The notes under the pieces were generated by a model, which saw nothing but the letters and a program-made list of their open reading frames with translations, had not been told where the DNA came from and made no database searches. Positions 9,543 to 18,866 of a DNA stretch of 64,000 nt are shown one piece after another; positions within the stretch are counted from its first letter, which is position 1, and every line of letters starts with the position of its first letter. The stretch lies in contig DATAPW010000284.1 of assembly GCA_036265005.1 (NCBI GenBank), positions 26,621 to 90,620 on the forward strand, read 5' to 3'. This stretch comes from JAMXLO01 sp036265005 (lineage in GTDB: Bacteria > Pseudomonadota > Alphaproteobacteria > Acetobacterales > Acetobacteraceae). The translations under genes were made by a program, and so were the position numbers.

Positions 9543-10451
9543 TCAGCTTTGGTATTTGACGTGCTCGATGAACGCCCGCAGCTTGGGCAAGACCTGGTGT
9601 CTGCCCGGGTGGTACAGAAAGACCCCTGGCGTTGTGGCGGCAAAGGGCGTCAGTAAAGCCTGCAATCGACCGTCAGCAATCGGCGCTTCTGCGAGCGGGC
9701 CGGGCACTTGCGCCAGCCCCAGTCCTTGAATCGCCGCTCCAAGGAGCGTGGGGTAGTCGTGCGCGATGAGCGGCCCGGAGACGATTGCCTCGATCGTTTT
9801 GCTGCCATCGACAAAGCGCCAGGGCGCGATCGCGCCATTCGACCGGCGCAAGCGCAAGCAGGCGTGGTCGTGCAGTTCGTCCACGCGCTCGGGACGGCCG
9901 TCGCGCGCCAGATAGTCGGGGCTGCCGACGACCACGAACGCGAACGGCGGCGTCAGCCGCACTGCGACCATGTCGGGCGCGATGAACTGGCCGAGGCGAA
10001 TGCCGGCATCGAACCCTCCGGTCGCGAGATCCACCATCTCGTCGCTCGCGGCGATCTCCAATTCGATCTCGGGATAGGCCCGGCAGAACGACCCGATGAC
10101 CGGCTCCAGGATCAACGGTACGACCGCTCGGGGAACCGAGAGGCGCAAAAGCCCGGTGGGACGTTGCCCTAGCTCACGCGCGGCCTCGCCGGCGGCGACC
10201 AATTCGTCAAAGGCCGGCGCGGCGCGTTCGAGGAATCGCTGGCCGGCCTCGGTCAGGCCGACGCTGCGCGTGGTGCGAGCGAGAAGCGCCGCGCCGACCC
10301 GCGCTTCGAGCGTCCGCACGGCCTGGCTGATGGCCGACGGCGTGACGCCAAGCGCCGCCGCCGCACGGCGAAAACTGCGGTGCCGGGCAACGCTCAGGAA
10401 GGTCTCGACACCGTCGAGCGCGCCCTGCCTGACTGTGAAGTTCTGCTTCAT
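9543..10451 (-). CDS. LysR-family transcriptional regulator
   Basis: The 302-residue protein has the LysR winged helix-turn-helix near residues 10-70 (VETFLSVARHRSFRRAAAAL, TPSAISQAVRTLEARVGAAL) and an effector-binding domain with the usual pattern TGLLRLSVPRAVVPLILEPV, EIELEIAASDEMVDLATGGFDAGIRLG. It resembles the subgroup that often controls oxidoreductase and drug-tolerance genes. It is divergent from the methyltransferase at 10580 with a 128-base intergenic region, so that gene and the membrane protein after it are the likely targets. No operator could be fixed by eye. Confidence 0.9.
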   Translation of the reverse strand: MKQNFTVRQGALDGVETFLSVARHRSFRRAAAALGVTPSAISQAVRTLEARVGAALLARTTRSVGLTEAGQRFLERAAPAFDELVAAGEAARELGQRPTGLLRLSVPRAVVPLILEPVIGSFCRAYPEIELEIAASDEMVDLATGGFDAGIRLGQFIAPDMVAVRLTPPFAFVVVGSPDYLARDGRPERVDELHDHACLRLRRSNGAIAPWRFVDGSKTIEAIVSGPLIAHDYPTLLGAAIQGLGLAQVPGPLAEAPIADGRLQALLTPFAATTPGVFLYHPGRHQVLPKLRAFIEHVKYQS

Positions 10452-10579
10452 ACCCTGTCGACATTATCGCCAATAGGCGCTCGCGCGAAGCGGTCGTAGA
10501 TCTGGTTTGCAAATCGAGCGTCGCCGATGTCGCGCCGCAAGATCCGCGACAACATCTTGAAGCCTTGGAGGAGCCTGCA

Positions 10580-11410
10580 ATGACCGAAGTCCTCGACGGG
10601 GTGCGCGAGCACTATCGCGCGACCGGCCTGACCGAACGGCTGAAGACGGCGCTCAGTGCCCTCGGGCCGCAGGATCAACGGCTCACCCCGCAGCAACTCG
10701 GGGCGCTCGACCAGTTTCACACCCGCGGACTGGCTGCGACCGCCGAGCTGGCCGAGCTGGCTGGGATCACCGCCGACATGTCGGTTCTGGATATCGGGTC
10801 GGGCGTCGGCGGCCCGGCACGCTTTCTGGCGGCGACCTACGGCTGCCACGTTGCCGGCGTCGACCTGAGCGAGCCATTCGTGGATGCAGCGCGCTATCTG
10901 ACCGAGCGCACCGGCCAGAGCGGGCAGGTGTCGTTCCAGGTCGCCAGTGCGCTGGAGCTTCCGTTTGACGACGGCAGTTTCAGCGTTGTGTTGCTGCAGC
11001 ACGTGGCGATGAACATTTCAGACCGGGCGCGGCTCTATCGCGAGATCCGGCGCGTGCTGAAGCCACGCGGCAGGTTTGCGACCTTCGACGTCGTGCTGAG
11101 CAGCGGCGAGCCGCACTATCCGCTCCCCTGGGCACGAACGCCGGCAACGAGCTTTCTCCTGACAGCCGCCGAGACGCGCGAGGCGATCGAGCCGGCGGGT
11201 TTCCGCACGCTGGCCTGGAAGGACGACACCGAGGCCGCCAAGGCCTGGATGGCGCAACTGCGCGCGTCGGTACCGCCGCCCTCGCCCAATCTCGGCGTGG
11301 TGATGGGGCCGGACTTCGCACAGCTTTCCGCCAACCTGGGACGCAATCTCATGGAAGGCCGGCTCGGCGTCCTGACCGCGGTGCTCGAGGCGGCGCCAAT
11401 CAACACCTGA
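10580..11410 (+). CDS. Class I SAM-dependent methyltransferase
   Basis: A 276-residue protein with a methyltransferase fold. Motif I (VLDIGSGVGGPARFLA, about residues 71-86) binds S-adenosylmethionine, the acidic end of strand 2 is in VAGVDLSEPFVDAAR, and motif II is PFDDGSFSVVLLQHVAMNI. The pattern is that of small-molecule methyltransferases of the UbiE/sterol-methyltransferase type; the acceptor cannot be told. A GGAGG site precedes ATG 10580. A membrane-protein gene follows after 10 bases and a LysR gene is divergent, suggesting a regulated two-gene unit. Confidence 0.87.
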   Translation: MTEVLDGVREHYRATGLTERLKTALSALGPQDQRLTPQQLGALDQFHTRGLAATAELAELAGITADMSVLDIGSGVGGPARFLAATYGCHVAGVDLSEPFVDAARYLTERTGQSGQVSFQVASALELPFDDGSFSVVLLQHVAMNISDRARLYREIRRVLKPRGRFATFDVVLSSGEPHYPLPWARTPATSFLLTAAETREAIEPAGFRTLAWKDDTEAAKAWMAQLRASVPPPSPNLGVVMGPDFAQLSANLGRNLMEGRLGVLTAVLEAAPINT

Positions 11411-11420
11411 CGAGGGCCAG

Positions 11421-11969
11421 ATGTCGGCGGCAACCATCTTCCAGATACAGCTCGTCCTGGGCTACGTCCCGTGGTTGATTTGCTTCGGCGCGTACGTCTG
11501 GCCCAGGCTCAAGGCGACGGAGCGGGTCGCAGCGCATCGCGCCATTGCTACGCTGCACAGCTTCCGCTTCTTCGGACTCGTCTTCATCATCCCTGGCGTC
11601 GTCGGTGCCAATCTGCCGTCTGGCTTCGCCGTCTTCGCGGCTTACGGTGACTTCGCAACCGGGGTGCTGGCCATCCTGGCGCTTCTCACCGTCGGGATTC
11701 GCCCGCTCTTTTGGCTGTTCGTCGTTGGCTTCAATCTCATGGGGGCGGCCGACATCATCATCGATTATTACCACGGCAACCAGGTTGGCCTTCCCGCGCT
11801 GGCGGGGGAGTTGGGCGCCACATATGCGATCCCGATCATCTACGTGCCTCTGCTGATGATCACACACGTCGTTGCATTCTATTTGCTGCTGCGTCCTCAG
11901 CCCGAGGCGGCCCGGATCCTAGCGCCCCTGATCATCGCTGAAGGCCAGGAGCGCCCACTCTCGCATTGA
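11421..11969 (+). CDS. Hypothetical membrane protein
   Basis: A 182-residue protein with about five hydrophobic segments (near residues 8-26, 46-66, 70-92, 94-114 and 135-158) and a polar segment IIDYYHGNQVGLPALAGELG between the last two. No family is recognised. It starts 10 bases after the methyltransferase stop, so it is probably co-transcribed and may act with it. Confidence 0.7.
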   Translation: MSAATIFQIQLVLGYVPWLICFGAYVWPRLKATERVAAHRAIATLHSFRFFGLVFIIPGVVGANLPSGFAVFAAYGDFATGVLAILALLTVGIRPLFWLFVVGFNLMGAADIIIDYYHGNQVGLPALAGELGATYAIPIIYVPLLMITHVVAFYLLLRPQPEAARILAPLIIAEGQERPLSH

Positions 11970-12236
11970 ACCGGGCAACGCAAGGCACTCCACGCCCGCG
12001 CCGTGGTTGTGATCAGCAAGTCAGTCGAAATCACGTCACACTTGTCACTCTCATCTGCGCTCACTGGCGCATTACCTTCTGCCTCGGTTCTGCCAGGGCC
12101 GGAGGCGCCGAAAAGCGATGGGAAACCGGACATGGCGACGCCCATAGCGGCGAGATGGAACGCCTCGACTGAAGCGCGCGTTCCGGTAGCCCGGACAGCG
12201 CGCCGGCCCCACAATCCCAACCGCAGGAGACTGATC

Positions 12237-12923
12237 ATGCAACATCCGACCGTCTCGCGCGAAGAATGGCTCGTCGCGCGTCTTCTCGCCAAAGAGCGCG
12301 CAATCACCCACGAACTCGATGCCTTGCGCGCCGAACGTCGGCAACTCCCCTGGGTCAGGATCGACAAGCCCTATGTCTTCGAGGGCCCCGATGGCGAATG
12401 CACGCTTGGCGACCTGTTCCGCGGCCGCAGCCAGCTCGCCATCTACCATTTCATGCTGACGCCGGGCTCGGATCATATTTGCTCGGGCTGCTCATTCACC
12501 GCTGACCATATCGACGCGGCGAGGCAGCATTTCGAGCAGGCGGACCTGGCATTCGCCGCGGTCTCCCGCGCGTCGATCGGGCGGATCGAAGAGGTCAGGA
12601 AGCGGATGGGCTGGAGCTTTCCTTGGGTCTCCTCCCACGGAAGCGATTTCAACTTCGATTTCGGCGTGTCGTTCACACCCGAGGACCTCGCTGCCGGCCG
12701 TGCGATCTACAATTACGGCACGGTGATCCAGGACAGCCCGGACATGTTCGGCGTGAGCGTGTTCGTGAAGGATGACAGTGGCGCCATCTTCCACAGCTAT
12801 TCGACCCATCACCGTGGGACTGAACTGCTGATGGGGGCCTTCAACTGGCTCGACCTCGCTCCCAAAGGCCGCAACGAGAGCGACGGCACCATGAGCTGGG
12901 TGCGGCTGCACGATCAATATTGA
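12237..12923 (+). CDS. DUF899-family thioredoxin-like protein
   Basis: The 228-residue protein matches the DUF899 family: it starts with VSREEWLVARLLAKERAITHEL and DALRAERRQLPW, then has the peroxiredoxin/thioredoxin-like core LAIYHFMLTPGSDHICSGCS, the marker GWSFPWVSSHGSDFNFDFGV and the C-terminal HHRGTELLMGAFNWLDLAPKGRNE. A CSGC-type cysteine pair lies near residues 82-85. The family is widespread in soil alphaproteobacteria and its reaction is not established. ATG 12237 is chosen because homology begins there and CAGGAGA stands upstream; the frame is open further left without a family match. Confidence 0.85.
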   Translation: MQHPTVSREEWLVARLLAKERAITHELDALRAERRQLPWVRIDKPYVFEGPDGECTLGDLFRGRSQLAIYHFMLTPGSDHICSGCSFTADHIDAARQHFEQADLAFAAVSRASIGRIEEVRKRMGWSFPWVSSHGSDFNFDFGVSFTPEDLAAGRAIYNYGTVIQDSPDMFGVSVFVKDDSGAIFHSYSTHHRGTELLMGAFNWLDLAPKGRNESDGTMSWVRLHDQY

Positions 12924-12963
12924 GTCAGGGAATATTGAGTGAGGCTTCGCCGGGTTCGCGCCG

Positions 12964-13057
12964 ACTGTGATGGGCGGGCTTGGCCTGGCCATCCCCGTCT
13001 TTGGCCGACGCCATAGCAGGAAGACGCGGATGGCCGGGACACGCCCGGCCATGACAG
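12964..13057. repeat. Intergenic hairpin repeat (type A copy 1)
   Basis: Two arms of about 37 bases pair imperfectly around a short loop. The left arm contains GGCTTGGCCTGGCCATCC and the right arm GATGGCCGGGACACGCCCGG. The outer ends read CTGTGATGG and CCATGACAG, and the inner ends CGTCTT and AAGACG. The same kind of element recurs at 27603, 37576, 41942 and 48731. It lies between two convergent genes and may act as a terminator. Confidence 0.8.
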
Positions 13058-13175
13058 TGGAGCCCGGCCATGCGATGGGAACGTTGAGTCGCTCTCAACC
13101 AGCGTTGGCATCCATCACTCAACTCGTGCGTCCGCGACACGGATCAAGTGGAAAAGCGGACGCCGGGGAAGCCTT

Positions 13176-13820
13176 CTACGCGGTTGCGCCCGGCCTTGCC
13201 GCGATGGTGTCGTACCAGGACCTGAGCGCGCCGCTCTCGGCAGGAACAGGCATGTTGAGTGCGCGCGTTGCGAAATCGACCGTCACCAAGGTGGTGATGT
13301 CGGCTGCAGAAAAGTTTTCGCCCGCGATGAAGGGGACTTCAGCCAGCCGCACATCCATATCGGTGTAGAAGTTTGCGACCCGGCGCTTGCTGCGCTCGAC
13401 CACCTCCGGGATCTGCGCGTAATCGTGCGGCCCCGCGATCGCGCGGGCCGCCAGTTTCGGTGCGGCGTTGCGTACGCCCTCCATCACCGCGGCGAAGCCT
13501 TCCAGCTCGGCACGGCGCTCCCACATCGTCACCAGCGCTTTGCCTTTCGGAGTCGTGCCGAGCAGCGGCGTCGCGGGGTAGGCCTCCTCCAGATAGCGCC
13601 AGATGGCCAGGACCTCGCCGATGGCCGTGCCGTCTTCGAGCACAAGGGTCGGAACGACGCGGCGCGGATTGATGGCGCGATAGGCGTCGCCGTGTTGCTC
13701 TCCTATCCCGAGGTCGATGGAGACCAGTGGCAGAGAGATGCCTTTCTCGGCGAGGAACATGCGCACGCGTCGCGAATTCGGCGATGCCGGCGCGTGGTAC
13801 AGTTTGAGTTGCTCAGGCAT
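13176..13820 (-). CDS. Glutathione S-transferase family protein
   Basis: A 214-residue protein with a thioredoxin-like N-terminal domain (LKLYHAPASPNSRRVRMFLA, with the glutathione-site VVPTLVLEDGTAIGE near residues 55-69) and an all-helical C-terminal domain containing the N-capping box FIAGENFSAADITTLVTVDF. The likely catalytic residue is one of the Ser/Asn in PASPNS. The gene lies 56 bases after the remnant hydrolase, in the same direction as that gene and the two SDRs, so it may have belonged to one operon. The substrate is unknown. Confidence 0.88.
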   Translation of the reverse strand: MPEQLKLYHAPASPNSRRVRMFLAEKGISLPLVSIDLGIGEQHGDAYRAINPRRVVPTLVLEDGTAIGEVLAIWRYLEEAYPATPLLGTTPKGKALVTMWERRAELEGFAAVMEGVRNAAPKLAARAIAGPHDYAQIPEVVERSKRRVANFYTDMDVRLAEVPFIAGENFSAADITTLVTVDFATRALNMPVPAESGALRSWYDTIAARPGATA

Positions 13821-13876
13821 GATTGATTTCACGGGTTGGAACAGGCGCAGCCGGGCCATGCGGTTGGGCTGGACGC

Positions 13877-14742
13877 TCACGGAGCCCAAGGATCGGCGGC
13901 CGAGAGGAACATCGCGACGTGACGGACGAACAATTCGGGATGTTGATACAGCGAGCCGTGCGCGGAATCGGGGTATATGATCAGTTGGGCATTCGGCAGA
14001 TTTTGCTGCAGGATGTAAGAGTTGATCGTGTAGATAATGACGTCGTTGCTGCCGTTGACAACCAGCGTCGGCTGCTTGATCGCTTGCAGATAGTCCCAGG
14101 CGCGTTCGCGTTTGGCGCCCCATCTGGCAATTGCCGTGCGCTGCGCCAGCGCTGCCTTCTCGGTCACTTCGGGGTCGCGATCCTTGGTGCGCAGACGAAT
14201 GCGCTTGAGGAATCTGCGTCCCGCCGCCTGGCTCGCTTCGGACGGTGTGAAGTGGACAAAAGCCATAGGTCATCCGGATGCTCATGCTTTGCCCCGAAGA
14301 TCCGTCTGCCTTCCGGCGTGCCGGTATCCATGCTCTCGCCGCTTCGCGGTCCGGTGCCGACGAGCACCAGGCGGCGAACGAGTTCGGGCGCCTGCAGCGT
14401 GATCTCCTGCGCGACAAGGCCGCCGATCGAGAAGCCCAACAGGTCAACCCGACTGAGCCCGAGCGCATTGATGAAGGCGATCGCGTTGGCCCCCATCTCC
14501 GCGACAGAATCAGGAACATTGCCTGAGCTGCCCGATATGCCGGCGTTGTCGAACAGAATGACGTCGCGCTCCTTGGCGAGGCCATCGGTCACTGCCGGAT
14601 CCCAATGGTCCATCGTGCCCATGAAATGCATGTTGAAGACGAGTGACACATCGCCTTGTTTGCCGAAGCGGCGATAGGCGAAGCGAGCGCCGTTGGCTTG
14701 GACATAGTGGGTGGGCGCAGTTTGGTGGGTATCTGCGGCCAT
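13877..14742 (-). pseudogene. Alpha/beta hydrolase, frameshifted
   Basis: The first frame (14742 down to about 14260) gives an intact N-terminal half of an alpha/beta hydrolase, with LVFNMHFMGTMDHWDP, the oxyanion region, the nucleophile elbow GFSIGG and LVRRLVLVGTGPRSGE. It then ends in unrelated residues after EHPDDLW. The rest continues in another frame as AFVHFTPSEASQAAGRRFLK, PTLVVNGSNDVIIY (acid) and PDSAHGSLYQHPELF (catalytic His). The join at about 14262-14266 is explained by loss of one base in a T/G-rich stretch. All three triad regions survive, so the break is recent or a sequencing error. Confidence 0.85.
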
Positions 14743-14760
14743 GATCGACCTCCGGATATC

Positions 14761-15507
14761 TTACGTGGCGGTCTTGCCGCCGTTGATCCTGACGATCTGG
14801 CCGGTCATGAAGGACGCCTTGCCTGACGCAAGGAACACGATGGCGTCGGCGATCTCTTCCGGCTTTGCACCGCGCCTGAGCGGTACGGCGGCATAGAAAG
14901 CTGCTTTCCTCTCCGGCGTCCCGGTCAGGCGATCGAGCATGGCGGTCTCGGTCGGGCCAGGCGCGACTGCGTTGACGCGGACGCCGAAGGCGGCGGCTTC
15001 GAGTGCGGCGGATTTCGTCAGACCTTCCACCGCGTGCTTGCTCGCGGCGTAGAGCGCGAGATTCGCGGCACCGCGCTCGCCCATGGTCGAAGAAACATTG
15101 ATGATGCTGCCCGAGCCCTGAGGCTGCATGGTGCGCAGTTCGTGCTTCAGGCTCAGAAATGTGCCGAGCACATTGGTGTCGAACATCGCTGCATAGCTGT
15201 CGGACGTCTGCTCGGTCAGCGGGCCGGATTGTCCTTCGGTGCCGGCATTGTTGACCGCGACATCCAGTCGGCCGAAGCGCTCGGCAGTCTGTTCGACCAG
15301 GCTGCGCACGTCGTCTTCGTGACGCACGTCTGCCAGAACGAAAGCGGCTTCAGCGCCGAGGCTGTGAAGCTCGCTTTCGAGTGCCTTGCCTTCGGCCTCG
15401 CGGCGGCCGGAGACAACGACCGTTGCGCCTTCCCTGGCAAAGGCAAGCGCCGTCGCGCGACCGATGCCGGTCAGCGCGCCGGTGATGAGGACGACAGGAG
15501 TCTCCAT
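14761..15507 (-). CDS. SDR-family oxidoreductase (paralogue 1)
   Basis: A 248-residue classical SDR with the cofactor motif TGALTGIG (residues 8-15), a basic residue in VVVSGRR that favours NADP(H), DVAVNNAG, the catalytic Ser in SIINVSSTMGE and YAASKHA (Tyr/Lys), and the C-terminal MTGQIVRINGGKTA. It is closely similar to the next gene upstream (15551-16297), so the two arose by tandem duplication. It is separated from that gene by 43 bases and probably shares its promoter. The substrate is unknown. Confidence 0.9.
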   Translation of the reverse strand: METPVVLITGALTGIGRATALAFAREGATVVVSGRREAEGKALESELHSLGAEAAFVLADVRHEDDVRSLVEQTAERFGRLDVAVNNAGTEGQSGPLTEQTSDSYAAMFDTNVLGTFLSLKHELRTMQPQGSGSIINVSSTMGERGAANLALYAASKHAVEGLTKSAALEAAAFGVRVNAVAPGPTETAMLDRLTGTPERKAAFYAAVPLRRGAKPEEIADAIVFLASGKASFMTGQIVRINGGKTAT

Positions 15508-15550
15508 GGTCGTTGTCCTTTCACGGACTGATCCAGTTGTGCCGAAAGGA

Positions 15551-16297
15551 TCAGTTGGCGGTGTGGCCGCCGTCGACGTTGAGGATATGGCCGGTGATGA
15601 AAGAAGCTTCGTCCGAAGCGACAAAGACGATCGCATTGGCAAGCTCCTCGGTGAGACCGAGGCGACCCATCGGAACACCTGCCACCAGGGCCGACTTGAT
15701 CTCCGACGTGCCGGTAAAGCGGTCCAACATGCCAGTGTCCGTGGGACCGGGGGCCACCGCGTTCACACGGATTCCCGATTTGGCGACCTCGAGCGCCACC
15801 GACTTGGTGATGCCTTCGACGGCGTGTTTGCTGCCGACATAGACAGAGGCGCCCGCCGCACCCTCGTGCCCGTAGGTCGAGGAGATGTTGATGATGCTGC
15901 CGCTGCCCTGTCGTTGCATAACGCGCACTTCGTGCTTCATGCTCAGGATCACACCGAGGACGTTGGTGTCGAACGTGGCGGCATAGGTTTCCGCGGTCTG
16001 GTCCGTGATCGGGCCAACCTGGCCTTCCGTGCCGGCGTTGTTCACCGCGACATCGAGACGGCCGAACCGTGCGACGGTTCGGTCGACCAGGGCCAGGACG
16101 TCATCTTCGTTGCGGACGTCAGCGTTGATGAACTCGGCTTCGGAACCGAACGACCGCAGTTCCTTGGCGAGCGTCTTGCCGGCCTCGTCACGCCGGCCGG
16201 CGACAACGACCGCCGCGCCCTTTTTGGCGAAGGCGACGGCGGCGGCGCGCCCGATGCCGGTCAGGCCTCCGGTGATCAATACGACAGGCGTACTCAT
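15551..16297 (-). CDS. SDR-family oxidoreductase (paralogue 2)
   Basis: A 248-residue classical SDR with TGGLTGIG, VVVAGRRDEAGK, LDVAVNNAG, SGSIINISSTYGHEG and the active-site YVGSKHA, ending in ITGHILNVDGGHTAN. It is the first gene of a leftward group (this SDR, paralogue 1, the broken hydrolase, GST). The ATG at 16297 starts exactly at the family N-terminus. A LysR gene is divergent at 16463, leaving a 165-base shared control region; control of this group by that regulator is the simplest reading. Confidence 0.9.
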   Translation of the reverse strand: MSTPVVLITGGLTGIGRAAAVAFAKKGAAVVVAGRRDEAGKTLAKELRSFGSEAEFINADVRNEDDVLALVDRTVARFGRLDVAVNNAGTEGQVGPITDQTAETYAATFDTNVLGVILSMKHEVRVMQRQGSGSIINISSTYGHEGAAGASVYVGSKHAVEGITKSVALEVAKSGIRVNAVAPGPTDTGMLDRFTGTSEIKSALVAGVPMGRLGLTEELANAIVFVASDEASFITGHILNVDGGHTAN

Positions 16298-16462
16298 GAC
16301 GGACTCCTCGATCAATCGGCGTTTGGCGTTGCAGAAGCCTGCGTCCGGCGGCATGTCGCCGGCTCACCTGGCAGGCTTCGCATCACTCTCGTCATCGCCG
16401 ATGTGGTCGCTCGTTGTGCCGCGGAAAAAGACTTTGTAGGCTTGGCGTCATACTTCACAGGC

Positions 16463-17374
16463 ATGGGGCAGGGCGTGGAGCTGCGCCATCTCCGCTATTT
16501 CGTCGCAGTCGCCGAGGAAGGCAGCCTCACGGTGGCGGCGGAGCAGCGGTTGCACACGGCCCAGCCCTCATTGAGCCGCCAGATCCGCGATCTCGAATAC
16601 GAGGTCGGCGTGCCACTGCTTGTCCGCAGCGCGCGCGGCGTCGAGTTGACTGACTCCGGCCGGGCATTCCTCGATCATGCGCGATTGGCGCTGGTGCAGG
16701 TCGAGGCAGCGATCGAGGCGGCGCGGCGGGTCGCTCACCCCGCCAAGCCGTCCTTTGCCCTCGGCTTCCTGACCGGACAGGAAATGGATTGGCTGCCGGA
16801 GGTCATGCGCATCCTTCGAGACGAGCTGCCGAATATCGAGGTCTCGATCTCCAGCCAGTATTCTCCCGATCTCGCGCAGGCTTTGCTGAGGGGGAAGCTG
16901 GACCTGGCCTTCATGCGTCCCGAAGCGGGAATGTCGGATCTGGATTATTCCGTCATCGCCAGGGAGGCGCTCGTCGTCGTCATGCCAGGCGATCATCGGC
17001 TGGTGTCGAAGAACGCCGTCGCGCTGCAAGACATCGCGGACGAAATATTCATCGGCATGTCGCACACCGCCCCCACGCTTCAGGTGGTCATAGATGATTA
17101 CCTCAAGCGATCCGGGATGGATCTCCGGCCAGCGCACCGGGTCGATAATCTGGCGATGGCGGTGTCGCTGATCGCATCGACCAGAGGCGTGGCGCTCCTG
17201 CCCATTTATGCGAAGAACTTCCTGCCGCGGTCTGTGACCAGTCGTCCGCTCGAGGGTGAGGCACCGACGATCGATCTCGTCATCGGCTACAGCAAGACCA
17301 ACACCTCGCCCATTCTCGGACTGTTCCTTTCGCGCGTCGACCAGCTGAAGAAGCGGGCCCCACAAACACGTTGA
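16463..17374 (+). CDS. LysR-family transcriptional regulator
   Basis: The 303-residue protein has the LysR helix-turn-helix at the start (VELRHLRYFVAVAEEGSLTV, AAEQRLHTAQPSLSRQIRDL) and a two-lobed effector domain (FALGFLTGQEMDWLPEVMRI, LDLAFMRP, LVVVMPGDHRL, GVALLPIYAKNFL). It resembles the subgroup of BenM/CatM and HcaR-like regulators that sense small acids or aromatics. The long open frame upstream of ATG 16463 has no family content. It is divergent from the paralogous SDR genes, its likely targets. Confidence 0.9.
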   Translation: MGQGVELRHLRYFVAVAEEGSLTVAAEQRLHTAQPSLSRQIRDLEYEVGVPLLVRSARGVELTDSGRAFLDHARLALVQVEAAIEAARRVAHPAKPSFALGFLTGQEMDWLPEVMRILRDELPNIEVSISSQYSPDLAQALLRGKLDLAFMRPEAGMSDLDYSVIAREALVVVMPGDHRLVSKNAVALQDIADEIFIGMSHTAPTLQVVIDDYLKRSGMDLRPAHRVDNLAMAVSLIASTRGVALLPIYAKNFLPRSVTSRPLEGEAPTIDLVIGYSKTNTSPILGLFLSRVDQLKKRAPQTR

Positions 17375-17516
17375 CCATCGGCTCGTGCCAATCGGCGGAG
17401 CGGCTCCGTCAGACCGATGAACGGCACGCGATGCGTTATCAGGCCCTGTCGTGACGGCGTCCCGCTACGCGGCATAAACTCGCAGCCAGTCGGGATGGCA
17501 TGGGGGAAACGCAGCT

Positions 17517-18866
17517 GTGGACACGGCCGACACGACGCCAGCCTCGCTGGCGGACCTCGACGAACGCCCACTGTCGAAGCGCCAACGTTATGCCGCCGTG
17601 CTGGTGGCGTTCGGCGAGTTCATCGACGGCTACGACCTGATCGTCATGGGCGCTGCGCTGATCCTGCTGCGGCCGCAGTTCAATCTGTCGCCTGCCGAAA
17701 CCGGCGCCCTCGGCGCTTCGACCTTCCTTGGCGCCATGGTGGGGCTGCTGGTGTTCGGCGACATGACGGATCGCTGGGGCAGGCGTGCCATCTTTGTCGC
17801 CAACCTGCTGTTCTTCGTCGTCTTCTCGATCCTGTCCGCGTTCGTCAATTCGGTGCCGCAGCTGTTCGTCGTCCGCTTCCTCGTCGGCGTCGGCGTGGGC
17901 ATGGATATCCCGACCAGCGCCGCCTATTTGGCCGAGATCGCACCGCGTCGTCGGCGTGGCATCATCGCCGGCTCCTTGCTGAACATCATGTGGATATTCG
18001 GCGCGATGACCTCGAACCTGATCGCGTTGCCGCTCATGGCGTGGGCCGGTACCGATGCATGGCGCTGGATGTTCGGTCTGGCGGCAGTGCCGGCGGCCCT
18101 GGTTTTGCTGGGACGCCAGGCGCTGCCGGAATCGCCGCGGTGGCTGCTGTCGCACGGTCGCACCGAGGCGGCTCGTCAGGCGCTGCACAGTTTCGGCATC
18201 GAGGCGGATGCGACGACGCTGTCCCGCCTTGGCACGCGTGTCGGCTCCTATGGCGAATTGTTCCGACCTCCCTTCCGGGCGCGCGTGCTGCTGGTCGCGC
18301 TGGTGTTCTTCCTGAACTGCATCTCCGGGCCGCTCTCGACGATCGCCGCGCCGTTTGTCCTGCGCACCGTCGGGGCGCTGTCCAACGAGACGACACTGCT
18401 GTTCAGCTCTCTGGTCTGGTGCACCAGCCTGATCGGCGTGCTGGTCGGGCTCCTGCTCATCGACCGCATTGGCCGGAGGCGTCTGCTTTACGTCGCCGCG
18501 ATACCTGAAGGCTGCGCAGCATTGTTCATGGCGATCGCAGGTCCGAACCACCCGCCGCTGCTGGTCCTGGGCTTCTTCGCGTTCAGCTTCTTCAGCTGGC
18601 TCGGTCCGGCGGTGCTCACCTGGGTGTGGTCGAGCGAGCTGTTCCCCACGCGGCTGCGCGGCCGATCGCAAGGTTTTTGCAACGCCGCCTGCCGGCTGGC
18701 GATCGCGATCAACATCTTCCTCATCCCGGTCGGCGTGGCGGCGATCGGGTTCACCGCCTCGATCATCGTCCTGTCAGTGCCGCTGTTCGCGTTGGCATTG
18801 CTCGTCAGCCGGTTGGCGTTCCTCGACAGCGGCGGGCGCAGCCTGGAGGCGCTTGCCGGCGACTGA
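17517..18866 (+). CDS. MFS transporter (sugar/aromatic-acid porter type)
   Basis: The 449-residue protein has about twelve membrane segments. Motif A is FGDMTDRWGRRAIF after helix 2, the helix 4-5 region reads LVGVGVGMDIPTSAAYLAEI followed by APRRRRGII, and LPESPRWLL precedes the central loop. The second half has IDRIGRRRLLY and ELFPTRLRGRSQG. These are sugar-porter-like signatures, shared with aromatic-acid and niacin carriers. The GTG at 17517 follows GGGGAAAC; no better start is seen. The amidohydrolase 170 bases downstream may use the imported compound. Confidence 0.88.
   Translation: MDTADTTPASLADLDERPLSKRQRYAAVLVAFGEFIDGYDLIVMGAALILLRPQFNLSPAETGALGASTFLGAMVGLLVFGDMTDRWGRRAIFVANLLFFVVFSILSAFVNSVPQLFVVRFLVGVGVGMDIPTSAAYLAEIAPRRRRGIIAGSLLNIMWIFGAMTSNLIALPLMAWAGTDAWRWMFGLAAVPAALVLLGRQALPESPRWLLSHGRTEAARQALHSFGIEADATTLSRLGTRVGSYGELFRPPFRARVLLVALVFFLNCISGPLSTIAAPFVLRTVGALSNETTLLFSSLVWCTSLIGVLVGLLLIDRIGRRRLLYVAAIPEGCAALFMAIAGPNHPPLLVLGFFAFSFFSWLGPAVLTWVWSSELFPTRLRGRSQGFCNAACRLAIAINIFLIPVGVAAIGFTASIIVLSVPLFALALLVSRLAFLDSGGRSLEALAGD

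Noticed and set aside
13821..14585. N-terminal extension of the GST gene into a 469-residue fusion
   Set aside because: The extension is the off-frame reading of the hydrolase pseudogene; the GST fold starts at 13820 with its own ATG.
15386..16462. Upstream extension of the LysR gene at 16463 into a 662-residue protein
   Set aside because: The added part is the antisense of two SDR genes and has no family content; the LysR domain begins at 16463.
17439..18671. 410-codon minus-strand frame opposite the MFS gene
   Set aside because: Composition (Gln, Arg, Asp rich) and lack of motifs mark it as antisense noise over a well-supported carrier gene.
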